From positions 3,844,001 through 3,908,000 of the forward strand of contig NZ_CP080521.1 of NCBI RefSeq assembly GCF_019468565.1: 64,000 nt of DNA, read 5' to 3'. Source of the stretch: Pseudonocardia sp. DSM 110487. GTDB lineage: Bacteria; Actinomycetota; Actinomycetes; Mycobacteriales; Pseudonocardiaceae. Position numbers and translations under genes: made by a program. Each line of letters starts with the position of its first letter. Positions within the stretch are counted from its first letter, which is position 1. Under the pieces are notes generated by a model. The model saw only the letters and a list, made by a program, of their open reading frames with translations, did not search any database and was not told the origin of the DNA. Shown here piece after piece: positions 47,989-55,917 of the stretch.

Positions 47989-49271
47989 GCGGTGCCCTGT
48001 CCCACGGGTGCGGCGCGGCGTGCGGCGCGGGACACCCCAACGGCCACCCGGTCCAGGAGCTCCTCGACCAGGTCAGGGGTCATCAGGATGCCGGGCTTGA
48101 ACTGGAGCACCCGCGGATCGAGGGAGGAGAAGATCGCCCACACGCCCACCTCGTAGAGCTCGCGCATGACGTGCTTGGCGCCCTCGGGATGGTCGAACTC
48201 CAGGCCCAGCACGACCCCGTCCTGGCGGATGCCGGTGAACCAGCCCGGGTGGTCGTCGCGGATCGCCCGCAGTCCGGTGCCGACGGCGTCGGCGATGTAG
48301 TGCACCGTCGAGCGCACCTCGGGTCGCAGCGTGATCTCCAGTGTCGCGAGCGCGGCGATGCAGCCCAGCTCGGCACCGCCGAAGGTGGACATGTGCCCGA
48401 ACCCGTCTTCGCGTAGCCACGCCCCCGCTCGCTCGCTCAGCAGCACCGCCGCGATCGGGTACACGCCCCCCGACAAGCCCTTGCCGGTGACCAGGATGTC
48501 GGGCTCGACACCGTGCTTCGTGATGCCCCACAGCTCCCCGGTGCGCATCAGGCCGGTCTGCACCTCGTCGGCGATGTACAGCGCGTCGTACCGCTCGCAG
48601 AGCGCCTTGACCCCCGCGAGATAGCCCGGCTCCGCGAGCGGGAAGCCGTAGGTGGCCCGGATCGTCTCCATCACCACCGCCGCGACGTCCCCGGGGCGCA
48701 ACGCGTGCTCCATCGCCTCGAGGTCGTTGAACGGTACCTGCCGGAACTCCTCGGGGCGGTCGGCGAGGAACAGCTTGGAGAACCGCTCGTCGCCGGTCGC
48801 GACGGCGAGTCCGGTGTGGCCGTGGTAGGCCTTCATGACCGAGACGATCCCGCGCCTGCCCGTGGCGTGCCGGGCACTCTTCAGTGCGATGTCGACGGCC
48901 TCGCCACCGCCCGAGGCGTACGCGACCTTCGTCAGCGTCGCCGGGGCGCTGCGCACCAGCGCCTCCGCGAGCGCGGTGCGGGCGAGCGACGGGAAGTGGT
49001 GGTTGCCGATGTCGAAGCGACCCATCGCCGCGGTGACCGCGCCCATCACCTCCGGGTTGCGGTGACCGAGGTTGTAGGTCCCTCCGTTGAGGTGCACATC
49101 GATCAGCCGTCTGCCATCCATGTCCCAGAACAGATAACCCTCTCGGCGGTCGATCACCAGATCGATGCCGCTGCCGACCCAGAACGCCGTCTTGTCGGGA
49201 TTCCAGTACTCCGCGGCACGTTCCAGCAGCTCAGCCTTGGAGCCGAACCGCACGAGATCGTCGACCTCCAT
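47985..49271 (-). CDS. Class III PLP-dependent enzyme (aminotransferase or phospho-lyase)
   Basis: A 428-residue fold-type I PLP protein: DMDGRRLIDVHLNGGTYNLGHRNPEV, YASGGGEAVDIALKSARHATGRRGIVS, YHGHTGLA, LYIADEVQTGLMRTGELWG and the Schiff-base Lys in LVTGKGLSGGVYPIAAVL. The family holds omega-aminotransferases and phospho-lyases such as ethanolamine-phosphate phospho-lyase; sequence alone does not separate them. A strong GGGGAGGG ribosome site leads the operon. The coupled kinase favours a phospho-lyase. It is divergent from an APC permease. Confidence 0.9.
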   Translation of the reverse strand: MEVDDLVRFGSKAELLERAAEYWNPDKTAFWVGSGIDLVIDRREGYLFWDMDGRRLIDVHLNGGTYNLGHRNPEVMGAVTAAMGRFDIGNHHFPSLARTALAEALVRSAPATLTKVAYASGGGEAVDIALKSARHATGRRGIVSVMKAYHGHTGLAVATGDERFSKLFLADRPEEFRQVPFNDLEAMEHALRPGDVAAVVMETIRATYGFPLAEPGYLAGVKALCERYDALYIADEVQTGLMRTGELWGITKHGVEPDILVTGKGLSGGVYPIAAVLLSERAGAWLREDGFGHMSTFGGAELGCIAALATLEITLRPEVRSTVHYIADAVGTGLRAIRDDHPGWFTGIRQDGVVLGLEFDHPEGAKHVMRELYEVGVWAIFSSLDPRVLQFKPGILMTPDLVEELLDRVAVGVSRAARRAAPVGQGTA

Positions 49272-49367
49272 CGCCCTCCCCGATGCGCCGGCGCCGGCGC
49301 AGATGCAGCCGGTGTCGATCCAGCCGCGGGCAGCCTGTCGGGAGTCCCCGCAAGTGTCAACCATGGC

Positions 49368-49412
49368 CAATGGAAAGCGTTTCAGCGGTGAAAAGCGTTT
49401 CAGTGGCCATTG
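49368..49412. promoter_or_regulatory. Repeats in the aminotransferase-permease divergent region
   Basis: GAAAGCGTTTCA (49373) recurs as GAAAAGCGTTTCA (49390), giving two tandem dyad-like elements (GAAA/TTTC) 17 bp apart. They are enclosed by the inverted repeat CAATGG (49368-49373) and CCATTG (49407-49412). The arrangement looks like a binding site for a LacI- or GntR-type regulator serving both divergent transcripts. No regulator gene adjoins. Confidence 0.5.
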
Positions 49413-49563
49413 CGTGCTCACGCCGTGAGCGGGCCACCTCAAATGAACGGCCCTGGCCCGAACGCGAGAAAAGTTAGGCCTTGTGGTCCACCCGAAGATC
49501 CGTGATCATGTGCTTCACTCGGCGCGCGTTCCTCAGTGGACATATCACACGAGAGTGGAGACC

Positions 49564-51138
49564 ATGCCTGCAGCGAATTCCGGACCGGTGATTCGGAGCA
49601 CGCACGCCGGAGTACAACGCTTGAAGCCGAACGCGATCGGTCTCGTGGCGGTTGTCTTCATGGCCGTCGCCACGGCGGCTCCGATCACCGCGATGGTGGG
49701 CAACGTGCCGATCGCGGTCGGCTTCGGCAACGGCGCCTACGCGCCGGCGGGCTACCTGGTTGCCACCATCGTCCTGAGCCTGTTCGCGCTGGGCTACTCG
49801 GCCATGGCCCGTCACATCACCGCGACGGGGGCGTTCTACGGGTTCATCTCCTACGGGCTCGGCCGCGTGATCGGCATGGGGGCCGGCGCGCTCACCACGC
49901 TCGCGTACGTGGTGTTCGAAGCCTCGCTGGTGGGGATCTTCTCGTTCTTCGCGAGCAGCTTCGCCTCCACCCACCTCGGCCTCGAGGTGTCCTGGATCTG
50001 GTTCGCCCTGCTCATGCTGTTGATCAACGCGCTGGCGACCTACTTCAAGATCAACATGGCGGCCGGCGTCCTCGGGGTCTTCCTCGTGGCCGAGATCGTC
50101 ATGCTGGCTTTGCTGGTGCTGGGTGTGCTGTTCGCAGGCGGTGGTCCGGAGGGGTGGTCGCTGCAGTCGCTCAACCCGCTCAACGCCTTCCAGAACCTGG
50201 AGGGCACCGTGCCGGACCCGAACAACGCCGGTGCGGTCCTTGCCGTCGCCGGTTCCGCTGGGATCGGCTTGTTCTTCGCCTTCTGGTCGTGGGTCGGCTT
50301 CGAGTCCGCCGCCATGTACGGCGAGGAGTCGCGCAACCCGACGAAGCTCATCCCCCGCGCCACGATGCTGTCCGTCGTCGGCATCGGCATCTTCTACGTG
50401 ATCGTGTCCTGGGCCGCGATCGTCGGCACCGGCCCGGACCGAGCGGTCGCGCTCGCCCAGGACAGCGCCACCGCGGGGCAGATCTTCTTCGGCCCTCTGC
50501 AGCAGAACGTGGGCAGCTGGGCCGCAGTCCCGTTCGAGTTCTTCCTGATGACCGGCTCGCTCGCGTGCGGCATGGCGTTCCACAACTGCGCCGCGCGCTA
50601 CCTCTACGCCATCGGCCGCGAGGACCCCCTGCCCGGACTGGGCCGCACCCTCGGAGCTTCGCACCCCCGGCACGGCTCGCCCTACATCGCCGGTTTCGTC
50701 CAGTCGGGTATCGCAGCGATCATCGTGCTCTGGTTCTTCGCCACCGATCGGGATCCCTACGGGCAGCTGTACGCACTCATGGCCCTGCTCGGAACGACCG
50801 CAATCCTCGTCGTCCAGGCCCTCGCCGCTTTCGCGTGCATCGCCTACTTCCACTTCCACCGCAACCGCCCCGCCGACGCGCACTGGTTCACCACCTTCCT
50901 CGCTCCCCTGATCGGCGGAGTGGGCATGATCTACGTTATCTGGCTGCTCATCGTCAACCGCGACTTCGCGGCGGGCGCTGCCGCGAGCGACATCGTATTC
51001 GCGCTGTCCCCGTGGATCGTCGCCATCGTCGGAATCGGCGGCATCGCGTTCGCATTGGTGATGCGCAAGTACGTGCCCAGCAGGTACGAGATCATTGGTC
51101 GCGTCGTGCTCGATGTCCGGGAGCGGGACCAGACCTGA
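49564..51138 (+). CDS. APC-family amino acid/amine permease
   Basis: A 524-residue transporter with about 12 membrane helices. The APC signature is seen early (AIGLVAVVFMAVATAAPITAMVGNVPIAVGFGNGAYAPAGYLVAT) and in helix 6 (FFAFWSWVGFESAAMYGEESRNPTKLIPRA). The family imports amino acids, amines or ethanolamine with protons. ATG 49564 follows GTGGAGACC. It is divergent from the PLP enzyme-ALDH-kinase-SDR operon across a shared repeat-rich region, so it probably imports the substrate of that pathway. Confidence 0.92.
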   Translation: MPAANSGPVIRSTHAGVQRLKPNAIGLVAVVFMAVATAAPITAMVGNVPIAVGFGNGAYAPAGYLVATIVLSLFALGYSAMARHITATGAFYGFISYGLGRVIGMGAGALTTLAYVVFEASLVGIFSFFASSFASTHLGLEVSWIWFALLMLLINALATYFKINMAAGVLGVFLVAEIVMLALLVLGVLFAGGGPEGWSLQSLNPLNAFQNLEGTVPDPNNAGAVLAVAGSAGIGLFFAFWSWVGFESAAMYGEESRNPTKLIPRATMLSVVGIGIFYVIVSWAAIVGTGPDRAVALAQDSATAGQIFFGPLQQNVGSWAAVPFEFFLMTGSLACGMAFHNCAARYLYAIGREDPLPGLGRTLGASHPRHGSPYIAGFVQSGIAAIIVLWFFATDRDPYGQLYALMALLGTTAILVVQALAAFACIAYFHFHRNRPADAHWFTTFLAPLIGGVGMIYVIWLLIVNRDFAAGAAASDIVFALSPWIVAIVGIGGIAFALVMRKYVPSRYEIIGRVVLDVRERDQT

Positions 51139-51187
51139 GATCTGCGGGTGGAGGCCTCCCCCGGTGTGTTCTCCTCGGCGGACGCCG

Positions 51188-51586
51188 TCAGGCTAGGTAG
51201 TCGTCGGCGGTGACGTGCTCGAGCCAGGTCGTGGTCGTGGCCGGGTCGTCGGCGTTGTCCAGCATCGCCAGGTGTTCCATGAAGGAGTCGGGGGCGGCGC
51301 CGTGCCAGTGCTCCTCGCCGGGCGGGCAGTAGACGGTCTGCCCGGCGTGCAGCTCGACCTTGTCGCCGCCGCGGGACTGCACCCAGGCGATTCCCTGGGT
51401 GACGTGCAGCGTCTGCCCCAGGGCGTGGGAGTGCCACGCGGTGCGGGCTCCGGGCGCGAATCGCACCTTCGCCACGGTCATGCGCTGGCCGTCGTCGCGG
51501 GGGGAGGCGATCGGGTCCAGCCAGACGTCGCCTGTGAACCGTTCGGGCGGGTTCTTGGTGGTCGGGGTGCCGGGGATGAGCTGCAT
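51188..51586 (-). CDS. Cupin-domain protein
   Basis: A 132-residue single cupin. The first motif RTAWHSHALGQTLHVTQG and the second YCPPGEEHWHGAAPDSFMEHLAM provide the metal-binding His and Glu residues. The small size and form match proteins annotated as carboxymuconolactone-decarboxylase-associated cupins. It lies 12 bp after the aldo/keto reductase gene on the same strand and is probably co-transcribed. Its function is not defined. Confidence 0.87.
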   Translation of the reverse strand: MQLIPGTPTTKNPPERFTGDVWLDPIASPRDDGQRMTVAKVRFAPGARTAWHSHALGQTLHVTQGIAWVQSRGGDKVELHAGQTVYCPPGEEHWHGAAPDSFMEHLAMLDNADDPATTTTWLEHVTADDYLA

Positions 51587-51598
51587 GTCCGGTACTCG

Positions 51599-52483
51599 TC
51601 AGGCCTCTGGGATGTCGCGGCCGAAGGTCTCCCGGGTGATCTCCTTGGGGTCCGGGCCACCGCGCACGCCGGTGTCGAGGGCGTCGATCGCGCCCAGCTG
51701 GTCGGCGGTGAGCTCGAAGTCGAAGACGTCGAAGTTCTCCGCGATCCGCGGGGGCGTGACGGACTTCGGGATGGCCTGGCGCCCCTGCTGCAGGTGCCAG
51801 CGCAGCATCACCTGGGCGGGCGTTTTGCCGTGCGCCGCCGCGATCTCGCCGATGGTCGGGTCCTGCAGAGTGCTGCCGTGGGGGCCGCCGCGGTAGAAGG
51901 TGATGCCGCCGATCGGCGACCACGCCTGGGAGAGGATCCCGTGCTCGGAGTCCACCGCAAGGAGCTCGGACTGGCGGAAGTACGGGTGCACCTCGATCTG
52001 GTTGACCGCCGGCACCACGGACGTCTCCTCCAGGAGCCGCGCGAGGTGGTCGGGCATGAAGTTGCTGACCCCGATTGCGCGGACCTTGCCGTCGGCCAGG
52101 AGCGTCTCCAGCGCCTTGTACGCGTTGATCGTGAGGTCGAACTCGCCGGGTAGGGCCTGGTGCAGGATCAGCAGGTCGATCTGGTCGATTCCGAGCTTGC
52201 CCGCGCTCTTGTCGAAGGCGTGGAGCGTCTCGTCGTAGCCGTAGTCGCTGATCCAGATCTTCGTCTCGACGAAGATCTCGGAGCGATCGAGACCCGAGCG
52301 GCGGATGGCCTCGCCGACCTCTCGTTCGTTGAAGTACGCCGCGGCGGTGTCGATGTGGCGGTAGCCGGTGGCGAGCGCCGTCTCGACTGCCGCGACCGTC
52401 TCGTCCGGAGCCGTCTGGAAGACGCCGAACCCGAGGGCCGGCATCTCGACGCCGTTGTTCAGCGTGAATGCAGGAGTCGTCAC
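51599..52483 (-). CDS. Aldo/keto reductase
   Basis: A 294-residue NADPH-dependent TIM-barrel oxidoreductase. The catalytic tetrad is visible: Asp and Tyr in YRHIDTAAAYFNE, Lys in VETKIWISD and His in LLILHQALPGEFD. The NADPH site IPKSVTPPRIAENFDVFDFEL is at the C terminus. Start GTG 52483 is chosen because the conserved region begins right there. It leads an operon with the cupin and is preceded by a motif shared with the XRE regulator promoter. Confidence 0.92.
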   Translation of the reverse strand: MTTPAFTLNNGVEMPALGFGVFQTAPDETVAAVETALATGYRHIDTAAAYFNEREVGEAIRRSGLDRSEIFVETKIWISDYGYDETLHAFDKSAGKLGIDQIDLLILHQALPGEFDLTINAYKALETLLADGKVRAIGVSNFMPDHLARLLEETSVVPAVNQIEVHPYFRQSELLAVDSEHGILSQAWSPIGGITFYRGGPHGSTLQDPTIGEIAAAHGKTPAQVMLRWHLQQGRQAIPKSVTPPRIAENFDVFDFELTADQLGAIDALDTGVRGGPDPKEITRETFGRDIPEA

Positions 52484-52531
52484 GGCTCCGACGCTAGGTG
52501 CCGCCCGTGCCGGGTGGGAGTGCCTGCCGAG

Positions 52532-52556
52532 CCAGGTACTGCCAGTCCCTCCCACG
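52532..52556 (-). promoter_or_regulatory. XRE-regulator motif, copy 1 (aldo/keto reductase promoter)
   Basis: Read on the minus strand, CGTGGGAGGGACTGGCAGTA followed by CCTGG matches, at 19 of 25 positions, the element at 53499-53523 on the plus strand. It lies about 50 bp upstream of the reductase start. The XRE protein encoded between the two copies is the likely binder. Confidence 0.6.
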
Positions 52557-52579
52557 GTGGGGTGACGCGCGCAGGTTCG

Positions 52580-53470
52580 TCAGGTCCGGTCGGCGGTCGC
52601 CGGTGTCACATCCATGAGCTCTCCGGTGGCGGCCCAGCTGGCGAGCATCTTGAGCGCGTCGGCGCTGGGGCTGCCCGGGGTGGCGGTGTAGACGTTGAGG
52701 AACAGGCCCGGCTCCGACGGCAGTTCCATCGACTCGAAGTTCAGGTCGAGCTCACCGACGACCGGGTGACGGAGCCGTTTCCGGCCACTCCGGTGGAACT
52801 GCACGTCGTGGGAGGCCCAGCGCTGCCGGAAGATCTCGCTTCGCGTCGAGAGCTCGCCGATCAGCGTGATCAGTTCCGGGTCGTTCGGGTTGCGGCCGGC
52901 CTCCAGGCGAAGCATCGCGGCGGCGTCGCTCGCAACCCGTTCCCAGTCGACGAAGAACTCGGGTGCCGCGGCGTCGAGATAGACGAACCGGGCTGTGTTC
53001 GCCGGCCGGCGGGGGTCGGCGAGGACGGGCGCATAGAGGGCGCGGGCGAACCGGTTCATCGCCATGATGTCGTGGCGGCCGTTGCGCACCCATGCGGGCG
53101 CGTCGGTGATGGCGTCGAGTACCTGCTGGATGGCGGGGCGCACGGTGGTCGGGGTCGTCCGGCGCCGACGAGGGCTCGTGCCGGCGGTGCGCGCGAGCGT
53201 GAAGAGATGCTCGCGCTCGGCCTCGTCGAGCTGCAGCGCGTGGGCCAGCGCGTCCAGCACGCTCTCGGAGGCGCCGGAGAGGTTTCCCCGTTCCATCCGG
53301 ACGTAGTAGTCGACGGAGACGCCGGCGAGCATGGCGACCTCTTCGCGGCGCAGCCCCTCGACGCGGCGGTTGCCGCCGTACGCGGGCAGGCCGGCCTGCT
53401 CCGGGGTGATGCGCGCTCGTCGCGAGCTGAGGAACTCGCGAACCTCGGCGCGGTGGTCGATCTGGCCCAT
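52580..53470 (-). CDS. XRE-family regulator with MmyB-like ligand domain
   Basis: A 296-residue regulator. The helix-turn-helix lies at about residues 10-75 (VREFLSSRRARITPEQAGLP, VEGLRREEVAMLAGVSVDYYVRMERGNLSGAS). The rest (about 110-290) is the MmyB-like PAS-type domain (WVRNGRHDIMAMNRFARALYAP, FHRSGRKRLRHPVVGELDLNFESMEL), which binds a small ligand. Such regulators usually sit beside a reductase or dehydrogenase they control. Here an aldo/keto reductase lies downstream on the same strand and DUF2255 diverges. Confidence 0.92.
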   Translation of the reverse strand: MGQIDHRAEVREFLSSRRARITPEQAGLPAYGGNRRVEGLRREEVAMLAGVSVDYYVRMERGNLSGASESVLDALAHALQLDEAEREHLFTLARTAGTSPRRRRTTPTTVRPAIQQVLDAITDAPAWVRNGRHDIMAMNRFARALYAPVLADPRRPANTARFVYLDAAAPEFFVDWERVASDAAAMLRLEAGRNPNDPELITLIGELSTRSEIFRQRWASHDVQFHRSGRKRLRHPVVGELDLNFESMELPSEPGLFLNVYTATPGSPSADALKMLASWAATGELMDVTPATADRT

Positions 53471-53498
53471 GTACGCAGGGTAAGTGCGCCGTCGCGAC

Positions 53499-53523
53499 CG
53501 AGGGAGGCACTGCCGTTACCCGG
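53499..53523 (+). promoter_or_regulatory. XRE-regulator motif, copy 2
   Basis: CGAGGGAGGCACTGCCGTTA followed by CCCGG lies between the divergent XRE gene and the DUF2255 gene. Its match to copy 1 suggests that the XRE protein controls itself, the reductase and possibly the DUF2255 gene. Confidence 0.6.
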
Positions 53524-53570
53524 AACGGGCGGGACTCCCGCGGCGGCCCGGAGGGCCGTTGACTGGAACC

Positions 53571-53963
53571 ATGATGAGCACCAACGGCTGGACCACCGAC
53601 GAGCTCCGTCGGATCGGCGGTGCGACCGAGCTTCAGGTCGCGTCGTACCGGCCGGACGGCACGCTGCGCCCGTACGTCACGATCTGGACCGTCGCTACCG
53701 GAGACCGGGTCTACGTTCGGTCCGCGTATGGCGCGGACAACCCGTGGTTCCGCCGGGCACTTGCCAGCGGCCGTGGCCGCATCCGGGCGGGCGGGGTCGA
53801 GCGTGACGTCGAGTTCATCCGCCCGGACGCGGGCGACCCGGTGCACGGGGATGTCGATGTGGCCTATCACGCCAAGTACGACCGGTACGGCCCGGCCATT
53901 GTCGGCTCCGTCACCGGTGACATCGCCTCCCACACCACGCTGCGGCTGGACCCGCGTGACTGA
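53571..53963 (+). CDS. DUF2255 family protein
   Basis: A 130-residue protein with the DUF2255 pattern: WTTDELRRIGGATELQVASYRPDGTLRPYVTIWTV, VYVRSAYGADNPWFRRALASGRGRI, FIRPDAGDPVHGDVDVAYHAKYDRYG. It has a split-barrel-like organisation similar to nitroreductase/F420-binding proteins, but the function is unknown. It is divergent from the XRE regulator and overlaps the truncated flavodoxin gene by 8 bp. Confidence 0.87.
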   Translation: MMSTNGWTTDELRRIGGATELQVASYRPDGTLRPYVTIWTVATGDRVYVRSAYGADNPWFRRALASGRGRIRAGGVERDVEFIRPDAGDPVHGDVDVAYHAKYDRYGPAIVGSVTGDIASHTTLRLDPRD

Positions 53964-54396
53964 CCGTCCGGATCGGCGCGGGTTCCTCCGTGCCGGAGCT
54001 GCCACCGCGATGGGCCTTGTGGGAGGCGGATGGCTGATTGGCTGCGGCGCCGAGACGCCTCCGGACGCGACCCCGGCGCCGCCGCCCACCTCACCGACCG
54101 GGGTTGCAGCGCGTGTCCTGCTCGCCTACTTCTCGCGCGCAGGCGAGAACTACCACTACGGCGGGCGGACGTACCTGGAGGTCGGCAACACCGTCACCTA
54201 TGCCGTGAGCGGGCTGGGCCGGGCGGCGGAGGTGTACGCATGGGCCTGCTCCGGCGCGACCGTGGGGGAGGGGCTCGCCGTTCGCGGCGAAGAGGTGCGT
54301 CAGGCGGACGCCGCCGTATCGGCGTGGCTCCGGCGCGTCGGTCTCCTGGAGGAACAGTCGTCGAGCAACAGCTCCGCACCGGCGGAGGGGCGGTGA
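53956..54396 (+). pseudogene. Tat-exported flavodoxin with a large in-frame deletion
   Basis: The 146-codon frame begins with a Tat-type signal (RPDRRGFLRAGAATAMGL) and a lipobox-like LIGCG, then a flavodoxin N terminus (RVLLAYFSRAGENYHYGG). It then jumps directly to the flavodoxin C terminus (YAVSGLGRAAEVYAWACSGA, VRGEEVRQADAAVSAWLRRVGLLE). About 85 central residues, with the second and third FMN loops, are missing, but the frame is intact. It could still be translated, yet FMN binding is unlikely. Confidence 0.75.
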
Positions 54397-54451
54397 TCAT
54401 CGCGCTGTGGGGCGTGGGCTCGCCGCGAACGACAGCCGTGACCGACATTAC

Positions 54452-54470
54452 TTAGGTGAGGCTTACCTTT
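54452..54470 (+). promoter_or_regulatory. Iron box (IdeR/DmdR type)
   Basis: TTAGGTGAGGCTTACCTTT matches the actinobacterial iron-regulator consensus TTAGGTTAGGCTAACCTAA at about 15 of 19 positions. It lies 18 bp upstream of the fprA start and implies iron-dependent repression of that gene. Confidence 0.75.
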
Positions 54471-54487
54471 CCGATACGGTGGCATCC

Positions 54488-55858
54488 GTGCTGACGACGG
54501 AACGGGGTGGGCAGGTGCGAACGCTGCGGGTGGCGGTCATCGGAGCGGGGCCCGCGGGGATCTACACGGCCGACACCTTGCTGAAGGCGGACCGGCCGGT
54601 CGAGGTCGACGTCTTCGAGCGGCTGCCGGCGCCGTTCGGGCTGGTCCGCTACGGGGTGGCACCGGACCATCCGCGCATCAAGCAGGTCGTTCACGCCCTC
54701 CACCGGGTGCTCGACCAGCCGGGGGTACGGCTGTTCGGCAACACCCGCTACGGCATCGACGTCACGCTCGCCGACCTGCGCGAGCACTACGACGCCGTCG
54801 TCGTGGCCACCGGCTGCGAGCGGGACCGCGACCTCGACATCCCAGGCATCGACCTGCCCGGCAGCCACGGTGCTGCCTCGTTCGTCTCCTGGTACGACGG
54901 GCATCCGGACGTGCCGCGGAGCTGGCCCCTGGATGCCGAACGGGTCGCCGTGATCGGGGCGGGCAACGTCGCGCTCGACGTGGCGCGGGTGCTCGCGAAG
55001 CACGTGGACGACATGATGGCCACGGAGATCCCGGACAACGTCGGGCAGGTGCTCGCCCGGAACCGCGCCACCGACGTGCACGTGTTCGCTCGCCGCGGGA
55101 TCGCCCAGGCCCGCTTCACCCCGCTGGAGCTGCGTGAGCTCGATCATGTGCCGGGACTGGAAATCGTGGTCGATCCCGCCGACGTCGAGCTCGACGAGGC
55201 GTCTGTGGCGGCGGTGCGGTCGAACAAGCAGACGCAGATGGTGGTGCGGACACTGCAGGGCTGGGCCCTGCGGGACCGACGTGATCGGCCGCGCCGGCTG
55301 CACCTGCACTTCTTCCACCGCCCGGTCGCGGTGCTCGGCAGTGATCGCGTCACCGGAGTGCGTTTCGAGCGCACCGAGCTCGACGGCACCGGTGGCGTGC
55401 GTGGGACCGGCCTGTTCACCGAGCACCCGGTCGAGGCCCTCTACCGTGCTGTCGGCTACACCGGCAGCCATCTGGAAGGGCTCCCGTTCGACCACGATGG
55501 GGGTGTGCTCGTCCACGACGCGGGCCGTGTCCTCGGTCTCGACGGCTCGCTGATGTCGGGTGTGTACGCCGTCGGCTGGATCAAGCGCGGGCCGGTCGGC
55601 CTGATCGGGCACACGAAGGGCTGCGCGCTGGAGACGGTCGGCAGCCTGCTCGCCGACGTCGACGGGCTGGTGGCGGCGCCGCGTCGTGATCCGGCGGCGA
55701 TCGAGGAGCTGCTCGAGGTCCGCGGAGTCGACTACACGACGTGGGACGGCTGGTTGCGGCTGGACAAGCACGAGCGGCAGGTGGGCGAGGAACGGGGCCG
55801 CGACCGGATGAAGGTCGTGCCTCGCGAGGAGATGGTGGCGATCTCCCGCGCGGGCTGA
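54488..55858 (+). CDS. fprA: FprA-type NADPH-ferredoxin reductase
   Basis: A 456-residue flavoprotein of the adrenodoxin-reductase family, the same length as mycobacterial FprA. FAD site VAVIGAGPAGIYTADTLLKAD; the next conserved stretch APFGLVRYGVAPDHPRIKQVV; NADP site VAVIGAGNVALDVARVLAK; and the C-terminal VGWIKRGPVGLIGHTKGCA. It passes electrons from NADPH to ferredoxins that serve P450s or Fe-S assembly. I choose GTG 54488 for the family length; GTG 54515 is an alternative. The upstream iron box points to induction under iron limitation. Confidence 0.93.
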   Translation: MLTTERGGQVRTLRVAVIGAGPAGIYTADTLLKADRPVEVDVFERLPAPFGLVRYGVAPDHPRIKQVVHALHRVLDQPGVRLFGNTRYGIDVTLADLREHYDAVVVATGCERDRDLDIPGIDLPGSHGAASFVSWYDGHPDVPRSWPLDAERVAVIGAGNVALDVARVLAKHVDDMMATEIPDNVGQVLARNRATDVHVFARRGIAQARFTPLELRELDHVPGLEIVVDPADVELDEASVAAVRSNKQTQMVVRTLQGWALRDRRDRPRRLHLHFFHRPVAVLGSDRVTGVRFERTELDGTGGVRGTGLFTEHPVEALYRAVGYTGSHLEGLPFDHDGGVLVHDAGRVLGLDGSLMSGVYAVGWIKRGPVGLIGHTKGCALETVGSLLADVDGLVAAPRRDPAAIEELLEVRGVDYTTWDGWLRLDKHERQVGEERGRDRMKVVPREEMVAISRAG

Positions 55859-55917
55859 ACGGCTTCGGTGCGGTAGGTCAGGCTGTGAGCTCCTCCCAGC
55901 GTGCTCGCCCGCTGGGA

